A stretch of 64,000 nt of DNA from Streptomyces cyaneofuscatus (lineage in GTDB: Bacteria > Actinomycetota > Actinomycetes > Streptomycetales > Streptomycetaceae): the NCBI RefSeq assembly GCF_000718135.1, contig NZ_JOEM01000022.1, positions 1 through 64,000 on the forward strand, read 5' to 3'. Both the position numbers and the translations under genes were made by a program. The stretch's first letter is position 1, and each line of letters starts with the position of its first letter. Below, piece after piece: positions 45,074-54,468 of the stretch. The notes below the pieces were generated by a model. The model ran no database searches. It was not told the origin of the DNA and was given only the letters and a program-made list of their open reading frames with translations.

Positions 45074-48000
45074 ATGCAGCCACCACGAGGTCTCCACCAT
45101 GGCGCTGGAAAAGCCTTCAGCAGCGCCGCCCGTACGAGACGGAGCCGCACGGCCGCCGTCCTCGCGGCATCACTCGCCCTGGCCCTCGCGGCCCCCACGG
45201 CCGCCGTCGCCGGCCCGTCCCAGGCACCCCAGAAACCGTCGGGCGAAAGGACGTTCCGCTCCTCGTTCGAAGCGGACGAGAAGCAGCCGGACTGGCGCAA
45301 CACGGTAGAAGAAGGACCGGACGGCACCGCGCGCTCGTCGGGTGTCGACGGCGGATTCTCCGCCGGGATACCGGGCAATGTCACCGACCGGGTGACCGAG
45401 GTCCGCGCCAGCGCCGAGAACACCGCGGGCGGCGAGGTCAAGGAGAACCTGGTCGATGTCGAACCCGGCTCCAAGTGGCTGGCGTTCGCGAAGACCGGCT
45501 GGGTCGAGTTCGACCTGGACGAGCCGGTCAAGGTGGCGACGTACGCGCTCACCTCCGCCAACGACCACGCCCCGCGCGACCCGAAGGACTGGACGCTCAA
45601 GGGCTCGGCCGACGGCAAGGAGTGGACCGACCTGGACCAGCGCACGGGCGAGAGCTTCGCCAAGCGGCACGAGACCAAGTCGTACGATTTCGCCTCCGAC
45701 ACCGCCTACCGGCACTTCCGCCTGGAGATCACCGCCAACAACGGCGCGCCGGACATCCTCCAGCTCGCCGACGTTCAGTTCTCGAACGGTGACACCTCCG
45801 CGCCCGTCCCCGACGAGATGCGCAGCCAGGCCGACCGCGGGCCCTCCGGCTCGCCCACCGCCAAGGCGGGTGCGGGATTCACCGGAAAGAAGGCACTGCG
45901 TTACGCGGGTACGCACAAGCCGGACGGCCGGGCGTACTCGTACAACAAGATCTTCGACGTGAACACGGCCGTCACCAAGGACACCGAGCTCTCCTACCTC
46001 GTCTATCCGCAGATGGGCGAGACGGACCTCAACTACCCCGCGACCCACATCGCGGTGGACCTGGCCTTCACCGACGGCACGTACCTGAGCGAGCTGAAGG
46101 CCACCGACAGCCACGGCGGGTTGCTGACCCCGCAGGGCCAGGCGGAGGCCAAGCGCCTCTACGTCAACCAGTGGAACAAGGTCGCCTCCCGCATCGGCAC
46201 GGTGGCGGCGGGGAAGACGGTCGACCGGATCCTGGTGGCGTACGACTCCCCCAAGGGCGCGGCGAAGTTCCAGGGCTGGGTCGACGACATCGTGATCGAG
46301 CCGAAGAAGCCGGCCAAGCGCAAGGCGCACCTCTCGGACTACGCCCTCACCACGCGCGGCACCAACTCCTCCGGCGGCTTCTCGCGCGGCAACAACATTC
46401 CGGCCACCGCCGTCCCGCACGGCTTCAACTTCTGGACGCCGGTGACCAACGCCGGTTCGCTGAGCTGGCTGTACGACTACCACCGGGGCAACAACGAGGA
46501 CAACCTCCCCACGCTCCAGGCCTTCAGCGCCAGCCATGAGCCGAGCCCCTGGATGGGCGACCGGCAGACCTTCCAGGTGATGCCCTCGGCCGCGGCCGGC
46601 ACCCCGGACGCCGCCCGCACGGCCCGCGCGCTGCCGTTCCGGCACGAGAACGAGACCGCGAAGCCGCACTACTACGGCGTCACGTTCGAGAACGGCCTCA
46701 AGACCGAGATCGCGCCGACGGACCACGCGGCGCGGATGCGGTTCACCTACCCCGGCAAGGACGCCAGCCTGGTCTTCGACAACGTGTCGAACGCCGGCGG
46801 TCTGACCCTGGACCCCAAGACCCGCTCCTTCTCCGGCTACACGGACGTGAAGAGCGGTCTGTCCACCGGCGCCACCCGCATGTTCGTGTACGGCGTCTTC
46901 GACGCGCCGGTGACGGACAGCGGCAAGCTGAAGGGCGGGGGCGGTGACGACGTCACCGGCTTCTTCCGCTTCGACGCGGGCAAGGACCGCACGGTCAACC
47001 TGCGTCTGGCGACCTCGCTGATCGGCGTCGACCAGGCGAAGAAGAACCTGGCGATGGAGATCCCGGAGTCCACCTCCTTCGAGAAGGTGCAGCGCAAGGC
47101 GCAGCAGGCCTGGGACGACATCCTGCGGACGATCGAGGTCGAGGGCGCCAACGAGGACCAGCTGACCTCGCTCTACTCCAGCCTCTACCGGCTCTACCTC
47201 TACCCGAACTCCGGCCACGAGAAGGTCGACGGGAAGAACAAGTACGCGAGCCCCTTCTCCAAGCCGACCGGCACGGACACCCCGACGCAGACCGGCGCGA
47301 AGATCGTCGACGGCAAGGTGTACGTCAACAACGGCTTCTGGGACACCTACCGCACGACCTGGCCCGCCTACTCCTTCTTCTCCCCGAAGAAGGCCGGCGA
47401 GCTGGTGGACGGCTTCGTCCAGCACTACAAGGACGGCGGCTGGACCTCCCGCTGGTCCTCCCCCGGCTACGCGGACCTGATGACCGGCACCAGCTCGGAC
47501 GTGGCCTTCGCGGACGCGTACGTCAAGGGCGTGAAGTTCGACGCGGAGGCGGCGTACGACGCGGCGGTCAAGAACGCCACGGTGGCCCCGCCCTCCTCGG
47601 ACGTCGGCCGCAAGGGCATGGAGACCTCGGTCTTCACCGGTTACGCCAACACCGCGACGCACGAGGGCCTGTCCTGGTCGCTGGAGGGCTACCTCAACGA
47701 CTACGGCATCGCGCGCATGGGCGAGGAGCTCTACAAGAAGACGAAGAAGGCGCGGTACAAGGAGGAGTCCGCCTACTTCCTCAACCGGGCGCAGAAGTAC
47801 GTCAAGCTCTTCGACGAGAAGGCGGGCTTCTTCCAGGGCAAGAAGCTGAACGGCGACTGGCGCCTCCCCTCGGACAGTTACGACCCCCGCGTGTGGGGCT
47901 ACGACTACACCGAGACCAACGGCTGGGGCTACGCCTTCACCGCCCCGCAGGACAGCCGGGGCCTGGCCAACCTGTACGGCGGCCGCGCGGGGCTCGGCAA

Positions 48001-48946
48001 GAAGCTGGACACGTACTTCTCGACGCCGGAGACGGCGGGCCCGGAGTTCGTCGGCAGCTACGGCGGGGTCATCCACGAGATGACCGAGGCGCGTGACGTG
48101 CGGATGGGCCAGTACGGGCACAGCAACCAGGTCGCCCACCACGCCACGTACATGTACAACGCGGCCTCGCAGCCCTACAAGACGCAGGAGAAGGTCCGCG
48201 AGGTGCTGGGCCGCCTGTACGTGGGCAGCGAGATCGGGCAGGGCATCCACGGCGACGAGGACAACGGCGAGCAGTCGGCCTGGTACCTCTTCTCCGCACT
48301 CGGCTTCTACCCGCTGGTGATGGGCAGCGGGGAGTACGCGATCGGCTCGCCGCTCTTCAAGAAGGTCACCGTCCGCATGGACAACGGCCGCAAGCTGACC
48401 GTGAAGGCGCCGAAGAACAGCGACAAGAACATCTACGTGCAGGGCGTGAAGGTCAACGGCAAGAAGTGGACCTCCACCGCGCTCCCGCACGATGTGCTGG
48501 CCAAGGGCGGCACGCTGGAGTTCGACATGGGTCCGAAGCCGTCCGCCTGGGGCACGGGCAAGGACGCGGCCCCGGTCTCCATCCAGAAGGACGACCAGGC
48601 TCCGGCGCCCAAGGGCGATGTGCTGAAGGGCGACAGCGCGCTGTTCGACAACACCTCGGCGACGTCGGCGGAGGTCACCTCCGTCGAGCTGCCGGCCGGC
48701 GCGTCCGCCAAGGCGCTCCAGTACACGCTGACGTCGTCGTCGGCGGACAAGGCCCCGAAGGGCTGGACGCTCCAGGGTTCGTCGGACGGCAAGAAGTGGA
48801 CGGACCTCGACCGCCGCTCCGGCCAGTCCTTCGCCTGGGACAAGCAGACCCGGGCCTTCTCGGTGGACAAGCCGGGCACGTACGCGCAGTACCGGCTGGT
48901 GCTCACGGGTCCGGCGACGCTGGCGGAGGTGGAGCTGCTCTCCTGA
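45074..48946 (+). CDS. Secreted GH92 alpha-mannosidase with flanking discoidin-like domains
   Basis: 1290 residues from ATG 45074 (GGGGAGGAAT upstream). A Tat/Sec-like signal peptide of about 46 residues ends PTAAVAG. Residues about 75-240 hold a discoidin-type domain (WLAFAKTGWVEFDLDEPVKVATYALTS in part). The GH92 core (about 430-1140) has the N-terminal beta domain and the helical domain with WDTYRTTWPAY, GHSNQVAHH, and GDEDNGEQSAWYLFSALGFYP carrying the acidic residues. The C-terminus repeats a discoidin-like piece (GSSDGKKWTDLDRRSGQSF, near copy of GSADGKEWTDLDQRTGESF). GH92 enzymes cut alpha-mannosides. Confidence 0.92.
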   Translation: MQPPRGLHHGAGKAFSSAARTRRSRTAAVLAASLALALAAPTAAVAGPSQAPQKPSGERTFRSSFEADEKQPDWRNTVEEGPDGTARSSGVDGGFSAGIPGNVTDRVTEVRASAENTAGGEVKENLVDVEPGSKWLAFAKTGWVEFDLDEPVKVATYALTSANDHAPRDPKDWTLKGSADGKEWTDLDQRTGESFAKRHETKSYDFASDTAYRHFRLEITANNGAPDILQLADVQFSNGDTSAPVPDEMRSQADRGPSGSPTAKAGAGFTGKKALRYAGTHKPDGRAYSYNKIFDVNTAVTKDTELSYLVYPQMGETDLNYPATHIAVDLAFTDGTYLSELKATDSHGGLLTPQGQAEAKRLYVNQWNKVASRIGTVAAGKTVDRILVAYDSPKGAAKFQGWVDDIVIEPKKPAKRKAHLSDYALTTRGTNSSGGFSRGNNIPATAVPHGFNFWTPVTNAGSLSWLYDYHRGNNEDNLPTLQAFSASHEPSPWMGDRQTFQVMPSAAAGTPDAARTARALPFRHENETAKPHYYGVTFENGLKTEIAPTDHAARMRFTYPGKDASLVFDNVSNAGGLTLDPKTRSFSGYTDVKSGLSTGATRMFVYGVFDAPVTDSGKLKGGGGDDVTGFFRFDAGKDRTVNLRLATSLIGVDQAKKNLAMEIPESTSFEKVQRKAQQAWDDILRTIEVEGANEDQLTSLYSSLYRLYLYPNSGHEKVDGKNKYASPFSKPTGTDTPTQTGAKIVDGKVYVNNGFWDTYRTTWPAYSFFSPKKAGELVDGFVQHYKDGGWTSRWSSPGYADLMTGTSSDVAFADAYVKGVKFDAEAAYDAAVKNATVAPPSSDVGRKGMETSVFTGYANTATHEGLSWSLEGYLNDYGIARMGEELYKKTKKARYKEESAYFLNRAQKYVKLFDEKAGFFQGKKLNGDWRLPSDSYDPRVWGYDYTETNGWGYAFTAPQDSRGLANLYGGRAGLGKKLDTYFSTPETAGPEFVGSYGGVIHEMTEARDVRMGQYGHSNQVAHHATYMYNAASQPYKTQEKVREVLGRLYVGSEIGQGIHGDEDNGEQSAWYLFSALGFYPLVMGSGEYAIGSPLFKKVTVRMDNGRKLTVKAPKNSDKNIYVQGVKVNGKKWTSTALPHDVLAKGGTLEFDMGPKPSAWGTGKDAAPVSIQKDDQAPAPKGDVLKGDSALFDNTSATSAEVTSVELPAGASAKALQYTLTSSSADKAPKGWTLQGSSDGKKWTDLDRRSGQSFAWDKQTRAFSVDKPGTYAQYRLVLTGPATLAEVELLS

Positions 48947-48968
48947 TCCGTGACTGACACACGCAGGC

Positions 48969-49000
48969 GGCCGGTACCTCGCATGGACGGGGTGCCGGCC
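48969..49000. terminator. Terminator between GH92 gene and phosphatase gene
   Basis: 10-bp stem with one G-T pair (48969-48978 with 48991-49000) between two convergent stop codons. Confidence 0.65.
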
Positions 49001-49018
49001 GTCGGCGCTCGAGGCGTC

Positions 49019-49636
49019 TCAGGCCTCGTGCAGGCTCTCGGGCAGGGCCACGTTGAGTGCGGCGACGACCGGCCGGCCGTGCTCGGTGCCGAGCCGGGAG
49101 ACGGCCCCGGTGGCGAGCTGGAAGAGCCGGCCCTCGGCGGGGGTGAGACCGAGGTACCGGGCGGTGAGGACGCGCAGGAAGTGCGAGTGGGCGACGAGCG
49201 CGATGTCCGCGCTCCCGATCCCCTCGGCGGCCGACCGGACGCCCGCGAGCACCTGGTCGGCGCGCTGCCCGACGTCTGCGGGGCTCTCGCCGGGGTGCTC
49301 GTCGGAGCCGGGGTCGACACCGTCGGTCCAGAGGTTCCAGAAGGGGCGGGTGCGGCGGATCGCCTGGGTGGTGATGCCCTCGTAGCCGCCGTAGTCCCAT
49401 TCCCGCAGCTCGGGGGTGACCCGGGGGGCGTGGAGCCCGGCCAGCTCGGCGGTGCGGCGGGCCCGGATCGAGGGGCTGACGAGGGTGAGCCCGATGTTCC
49501 GGTCGGCGAGCAGCGGCACGAGGGCGCGGGCCTGGCGCTCGCCGGTGGCGGTCAGGGGGAGGTCGGTCCAGCTCGTGTGCTGCCCGGAGCGGGACCATTC
49601 GGTCTCGCCGTGCCGGATGAGGATCAGCTCGCCCAT
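49019..49636 (-). CDS. Histidine phosphatase family protein
   Basis: 205 residues. Phosphohistidine motif LIRHGETEWS at residues 6-15, second arginine region SPSIRARRTAELAG, and the C-terminal catalytic VAHSHFLRVLTARY. REWDYGGYEGITT marks the small-molecule phosphatase/PGM-like branch, not cofactor-dependent phosphoglycerate mutase proper. Substrate unknown. Convergent with the mannosidase gene and divergent from the next gene. Confidence 0.9.
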   Translation of the reverse strand: MGELILIRHGETEWSRSGQHTSWTDLPLTATGERQARALVPLLADRNIGLTLVSPSIRARRTAELAGLHAPRVTPELREWDYGGYEGITTQAIRRTRPFWNLWTDGVDPGSDEHPGESPADVGQRADQVLAGVRSAAEGIGSADIALVAHSHFLRVLTARYLGLTPAEGRLFQLATGAVSRLGTEHGRPVVAALNVALPESLHEA

Positions 49637-49731
49637 GGAGGTCCGTTCACTCTCTGTACGGGTGGTGGTGGCGTGGGTGGGGCCACGTACCGTAAGTCCC
49701 TCACCTGGCCGACTTCCCGTGGGGGGACCTC

Positions 49732-50340
49732 ATGTCCGACAACTTGCCGCCTCCGCCGCCCGAACAGCCGCAGCCGTCGCCCTGGGCGCCTCCCGCCGCG
49801 CCGCCGGGCAAGCCGCAGCGTACGGGGCTGATCGTGTCGCTCGCCGTGGGCGGTGGGCTGGTCGTGGCGGGGGCGCTGGTGGCGCTCGTCTACTCCCTGC
49901 TGGACTCGGTCTCGGACTCCATCGCGCTGCCGCCCGCACGGTCGGACGCGCCCTACTCCGGCCCGTACGACGAGGAGCCTTACGACGAGCAGCCGTACGG
50001 CGAGGACCCGGTGGAGGAGGAGCCGGTCGAGGAGGAGCCCGAGCCTGTCGCGTCCGGGCCGGCCGCCGAGCGGGACGTCACCATCACGAAGTGCGTTCGG
50101 GACTCGCTGATCGGCTGGCAGCACGCCGATCTGACGATCGTGAACGGGAGCGGGAGCCCGGCGGGTTACGTCGTGTTCGTCGAGTTCCTGGATGCGAAGG
50201 GCACGGTGCTGACCGGCGGCATCGCGACCACCGACGACCTGGCCCCCGGCGCATCGGTGAAGGTGAAGGCGCAGGGGGTCGGCGAGGTGCCGACCGGCAC
50301 GACGTGCCGCGTCAAGCAGGTGACGCGGGACCCTATGTAG
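49732..50340 (+). CDS. FxLYD-type membrane-anchored protein, Pro-rich N-terminus
   Basis: 202 residues, ATG 49732 with GGGGGGACC upstream. Order: Pro-rich cytoplasmic segment (1-28), one membrane helix (about 32-54), an acidic Tyr/Glu/Pro linker (66-105) and a small beta domain (112-200) with ITKCVRDSLIGWQHADLTIVNGSGSPAGYVVFVEFLD and a second Cys near the end that could pair with the first. This is the FxLYD-like extracellular fold common in Streptomyces. No specific role can be given. Confidence 0.75.
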   Translation: MSDNLPPPPPEQPQPSPWAPPAAPPGKPQRTGLIVSLAVGGGLVVAGALVALVYSLLDSVSDSIALPPARSDAPYSGPYDEEPYDEQPYGEDPVEEEPVEEEPEPVASGPAAERDVTITKCVRDSLIGWQHADLTIVNGSGSPAGYVVFVEFLDAKGTVLTGGIATTDDLAPGASVKVKAQGVGEVPTGTTCRVKQVTRDPM

Positions 50341-50603
50341 CACGCCCATGCCGTGTGCGATGCGCTGAGGAGAGCGCCGGGCGGACCCGACAGACACCGG
50401 TCAGCCATGATGTGACCGGATTCGCCCGAGCATCATGTGGAGATCGTGCGAAGCACGCTGGTAATTTGAGAGCCGCGATCCGTTGAGGTCGGGGGGGAGT
50501 CAGGGTTTGCGACCGCCGTACGGCAACCGGATCAAGCCCTCGTACGTCTGTACTACCTGCCTGCCTGCGCGCGCCGCGTAGGGAGTACGGAGAGAGGCCG
50601 ATC

Positions 50604-52982
50604 GTGACCCAGGCAGGGCAGGGAGCGCACGCTCAGGGAGGCGAGGGGGACCCCTCGGAGTCCCGTCCCTCGGCAAGCAGGCGTTCCCTCGGGCGGCGGC
50701 TCGTACCCGACGAGACGATGCAGCTCCGCGTACCCGAAGGCGGCATACCCACCGCCCCCTCCGGAGAGCCGTCGATACCCGGCGGAGGGCGGCGCGAGAT
50801 ATCCGACGACATCGCCGACATACCCTCCGAACCGGATGAAGCCGGACGGACCGCACCGAGCGGCGACTCCCCGACGACCGCCTCCGGATCCCGCGCCTCC
50901 CGCCGCGCGGACGCCAAAGCCGCCCTGCCCGGCCGACCGGGTACCCGGCGCCGCCGCAAGGCGCCCAAGTCGGCACCCGCCGCCCGCCTCACCGCCGCGG
51001 TCACCGCCGCCACCGCCGCCGTCGTCGCCGTGCTCGGCCCCTGGCTGCGCCGCGTGCGGCCGCACTACCCCCGGCCCGGCCGGACCGGCTGGAAGCGCTG
51101 GGTGCCCACCTGGCGGCAGGCCGGAGGCGCGGCCCTCGCCTCGTTCGGGCTCAGTGCCCTGACCCTGACCGTCGCCTACGCCGCCACCGACATCCCGGAG
51201 AACCTCAACTCCTACGCCACCCAGCAGGACACCGTCTACTTCTGGGCCGACGGCACCCCCATGGCCCGCGCCGGCTGGGTGCAGCGGCAGGAGATGGAGC
51301 TGGGCGACGTGCCCGAGGATGTGCGCTGGGCGGTGCTCGCCGCCGAGAACGAGAGCTTCTACAGCGACCCCGGCATCTCGGCCAAGGGTCTCACCCGCGC
51401 CATCCTGCGCACCTTCGGACAGGGCAGCACCCAGGGCGGCTCGACCATCACCCAGCAGTACGTCAAGAATGTCTACCTCAGCCAGGAGCAGACCTACAGC
51501 CGCAAGTTCACCGAGGCCATGATGGCTCTCAAGCTCGACAACAAGATGAGCAAGGACGAGATCCTGGAGGGGTACCTCAACACCAGCTGGTTCGGCCGGG
51601 GCACCTACGGCATCCAGCGCGCCGCCCAGGCGTACTACGGCAAGGACGTGAGCGAGCTCAACGCCAGCGAGGGCGCCTTCCTCGCCACCCTCCTCAAGGG
51701 CGCCGGACTGTACGATCCGTCGCTCGGCGCGGCCAACCGCACCCGTGCGCAGGAGCGGTGGAGCTGGACGCTCGACCGGATGGTGAAGATCGGCAAGCTG
51801 TCGCCGGAGGAGCGCGCCGGCTACCGGACCTTCCCGAAGACGCTGGAGAGCAATCCGCTCTACAACACCGGTGAGCAGAGCGACTACCTGGTGGAACTCG
51901 CCACCCAGCACGCCAAGAAGGCGGCGGGCATCTCCGACAAGGACTTCGACCGCGGCGGCTACCAGATCTACACGACGTTCGACAAGAAGCGCGTGGACCA
52001 GCTCACGAAGGCAGTCGGCGCGGCCCGCGACAAGGCCCGCAAGGACAACCCGAAGGCCGCGAAGCACGTCCATTACGGCGCCGCCTCCGTCGCCGTGGAC
52101 GGGCGGATCCTGGCCATCCACGGCGGGCCCGACCACCGTAAGCAGGGCTACAACGAGTCCAACGCGACCACCGTGCCCGCCGGCTCGGCGTTCCAGCCGT
52201 TCGTCTACGCCGCAGCCCTGGAGCACGGCGTACGCAAGAGCCGGGACGGCGCCCCCGAGCCGGTGACGGGCGAGACGGTGTACGTAGGCGACGACAAGGT
52301 GCCCGTCACCACGCCGGAAGGGCCCTACTGGGACCGCAGCGGCCGCAAGGTCGCCGCGAAGAACGACGGCGGGCGGTCCTACGGGCAGATATCCCTGCAC
52401 CGGGCCCTCGCCAACTCCGTCAACACCACCTTCATGCAGCTCGGCCTGGACACCGGACTTGACAAGGTCCGTGCCACCGCCCAGGACGCCGGACTGCTGC
52501 GCTCCAGCCTCGGCGCCCAGGTCCCCGCACTGGCCGCCGGCAGCTCCACGCCCAGCGCCATCCGGATGGCCAGCGGCTACACCACCTTCGCCGCCGAGGG
52601 CCGGCACACCGAGCCGTACACGATCCTCAAGGTCACCCGCAACGGCCACAAGGTCGCCACGGACACCCCGGACCCGCGCCGGGCCATGGACGCCGGCACC
52701 GCCGCCGAGGTGCAGTCCGCCCTGACGGACGCCTTCCGTACCGCCTATCCGGAGACCGCCGCGAAGGCCGGCGGCGAGGTCGCCGGAAAGCGGGGCACCA
52801 CCGAGGGCGACACCGCCGCCTGGTACGTCGGCACCGAGAAGAAGGTCTCCACCGCGGTCGTCGTCTACCGCATCGACCTGGCCAAGAGCCTCGAACCCCT
52901 ACCGCTGGAGGGACTGGCCGGCACGATCGCCGACAGCGTCCCCTATGGCATCTGGTCGGAAGCCCTGAGACCGCTCGGCTGA
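50604..52982 (+). CDS. Class A penicillin-binding-like protein: intact GT51, degraded transpeptidase
   Basis: 792 residues from GTG 50604. A 170-residue low-complexity cytoplasmic region leads to a membrane helix (about 173-194). GT51 glycosyltransferase motifs are intact: AAENESFYSD with catalytic Glu248, GGSTITQQYVKN (279-290) and YLNTSWFGRGTYGIQ. The transpeptidase domain (about 490-760) is altered: SAFQ at 528-531 replaces S-x-x-K, SVN is kept at 605-607, and KRG replaces K-T-G at 729-731. It likely polymerises glycan chains but cannot cross-link, or has another role. Followed by a NodB-like gene. Confidence 0.88.
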   Translation: MTQAGQGAHAQGGEGDPSESRPSASRRSLGRRLVPDETMQLRVPEGGIPTAPSGEPSIPGGGRREISDDIADIPSEPDEAGRTAPSGDSPTTASGSRASRRADAKAALPGRPGTRRRRKAPKSAPAARLTAAVTAATAAVVAVLGPWLRRVRPHYPRPGRTGWKRWVPTWRQAGGAALASFGLSALTLTVAYAATDIPENLNSYATQQDTVYFWADGTPMARAGWVQRQEMELGDVPEDVRWAVLAAENESFYSDPGISAKGLTRAILRTFGQGSTQGGSTITQQYVKNVYLSQEQTYSRKFTEAMMALKLDNKMSKDEILEGYLNTSWFGRGTYGIQRAAQAYYGKDVSELNASEGAFLATLLKGAGLYDPSLGAANRTRAQERWSWTLDRMVKIGKLSPEERAGYRTFPKTLESNPLYNTGEQSDYLVELATQHAKKAAGISDKDFDRGGYQIYTTFDKKRVDQLTKAVGAARDKARKDNPKAAKHVHYGAASVAVDGRILAIHGGPDHRKQGYNESNATTVPAGSAFQPFVYAAALEHGVRKSRDGAPEPVTGETVYVGDDKVPVTTPEGPYWDRSGRKVAAKNDGGRSYGQISLHRALANSVNTTFMQLGLDTGLDKVRATAQDAGLLRSSLGAQVPALAAGSSTPSAIRMASGYTTFAAEGRHTEPYTILKVTRNGHKVATDTPDPRRAMDAGTAAEVQSALTDAFRTAYPETAAKAGGEVAGKRGTTEGDTAAWYVGTEKKVSTAVVVYRIDLAKSLEPLPLEGLAGTIADSVPYGIWSEALRPLG

Positions 52983-53032
52983 CCACCGGCGCCGACCGGC
53001 ACCGTCCACGCCCCCGAGAGATTGAGCCGCAG

Positions 53033-54319
53033 ATGAACAAGCCGTCGGGCCGACGTCGTAAGGACCCCGCACCCCGCCGTCTCCCCGCCCGCCCCCGAAC
53101 GCTCGCCGTGGCGGCGGTCCTCGTCGTCGCCTCCACCCTCGGCGGCTACCTGGTCCTGTCCGGCACCGACGACACCACCCCGACCGCGTCCGCGACGAAC
53201 CGCTCGGAGCGCAAACCGCTGTCCGGGGCCTCGCGGGAACCGGCCTGGGACGGCAAGGTCGAGGTGCTCGGCGACGGCTCGACCTCCTACACCGGCCCGC
53301 AGAAGGGGCAGCTGAAGCCCCGGCCCCTCAAGCCCGGCGAGAAGCCGCCGCAGTTCGTGGTCTTCTCCTGGGACGGGGCCCTCCAGGGCGATGACGGACT
53401 GTTCGCGCACTACCGGGAGATGGCCAATCGGTACGACGCCCACATGACCTTCTTCCTCACCGGCATCTACCTGCTGCCCAAGGGCAAGAAGGACCTGTAC
53501 GACCCGCCGCAGCACCCCCGGGGCAGCGCGGCCATCAGCTTCCCCACCGACGAGCACGTCTACACCACCCTGGAGCAGCTCGCCGGGGCCTGGAAGGACG
53601 GCAACGAGATCGGCACCCACTTCAACGGGCACTTCTGCGGCGCGCAGGGCGGCGGCGACTGGAGCGTGCCCGAGTGGAAGAGCGAGATCGACCAGTTCTA
53701 CGGCTTCGTCGAGAAGTGGAAGACGAACACCGGCAGGACCGATCTCGACCCGCTGCCGTTCGACATACGCCGCGAGGTAACCGGCGGCCGGGCTCCCTGC
53801 CTCGAAGGCCAGGCCAACCTCCTCAAGGCGGCCAAAAGCTACAAATGGCGCTACGACGCCAGCTCCGCCGGTGACTTCCAGATATGGCCGCAGAAGAAGA
53901 ACGGCATATGGGACTTCCCGCTCCAGATGCTCCCGTACGAGGGCGGCAAGTACCAGGGCCTGTCCATGGACTTCAACTTCCTCTACAACCAGTCCGACGG
54001 CAAGACCGACGGCGACCCGGCCATGCACCCGAAGTGGCAGCAGGAGACCCTGGACACCTACACAGCCGGGTTCAACCGCGTCTACTACGGCAGCCGTGCC
54101 CCGCTGTTCATCGGCAACCACTTCGAGGAGTGGAACGGCGGCATATACATGAAGGCCGTCGACCGGATGATAGAAACCGTGTGCACCAAGAAGGACGTCA
54201 AGTGCGTCTCCTTCAAGGAGCTCGCCGACTGGATGGACGTCCAGAAGCCCGCCACCCTGGAGCGGCTGCGCAGCCTGGATCCCGCCCAGTCCCCGGACTG
54301 GTCCACCGTCGTGAAGTGA
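53033..54319 (+). CDS. Polysaccharide deacetylase-like (NodB fold) anchored protein
   Basis: 428 residues. Basic N-terminus and a membrane helix (about 23-43) suggest a type II anchored protein. From about 105 the sequence is NodB-like: FVVFSWDGAL (motif 1, D114; the canonical D-D pair is not kept), HMTFFLTGIY, and NEIGTHFNGHF with H196 and H200 as the H-x3-H metal motif. The C-terminal half is longer than usual and rich in aromatic residues (FIGNHFEEWNGGIY). Probable acetyl-removal from a wall or external polysaccharide; activity is uncertain because of motif 1. It follows the PBP gene by 50 bp. Confidence 0.78.
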   Translation: MNKPSGRRRKDPAPRRLPARPRTLAVAAVLVVASTLGGYLVLSGTDDTTPTASATNRSERKPLSGASREPAWDGKVEVLGDGSTSYTGPQKGQLKPRPLKPGEKPPQFVVFSWDGALQGDDGLFAHYREMANRYDAHMTFFLTGIYLLPKGKKDLYDPPQHPRGSAAISFPTDEHVYTTLEQLAGAWKDGNEIGTHFNGHFCGAQGGGDWSVPEWKSEIDQFYGFVEKWKTNTGRTDLDPLPFDIRREVTGGRAPCLEGQANLLKAAKSYKWRYDASSAGDFQIWPQKKNGIWDFPLQMLPYEGGKYQGLSMDFNFLYNQSDGKTDGDPAMHPKWQQETLDTYTAGFNRVYYGSRAPLFIGNHFEEWNGGIYMKAVDRMIETVCTKKDVKCVSFKELADWMDVQKPATLERLRSLDPAQSPDWSTVVK

Positions 54320-54468
54320 CCGGCCAACGGCCGTCAACCTCACGGGCGGTGACAGTCCGAAAACCTCCTTGCAACAGTCGCCCACCTCCTTCACACCAGC
54401 TGCACAGGGCATGCGAAGATGCCGCTTAGCTCGGCGGTCCCATGCCGGGAAAAGAGGGAAGAACGCCA

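Noticed and set aside
45170..48490. Minus-strand open frame of over 1100 codons opposite the GH92 gene
   Set aside because: No motif or ribosome site; the opposite strand encodes a full GH92 enzyme.
50341..50603. Possible small gene or RNA in the gap before the PBP gene
   Set aside because: No open frame with a ribosome site and no stable conserved-looking hairpin was found.
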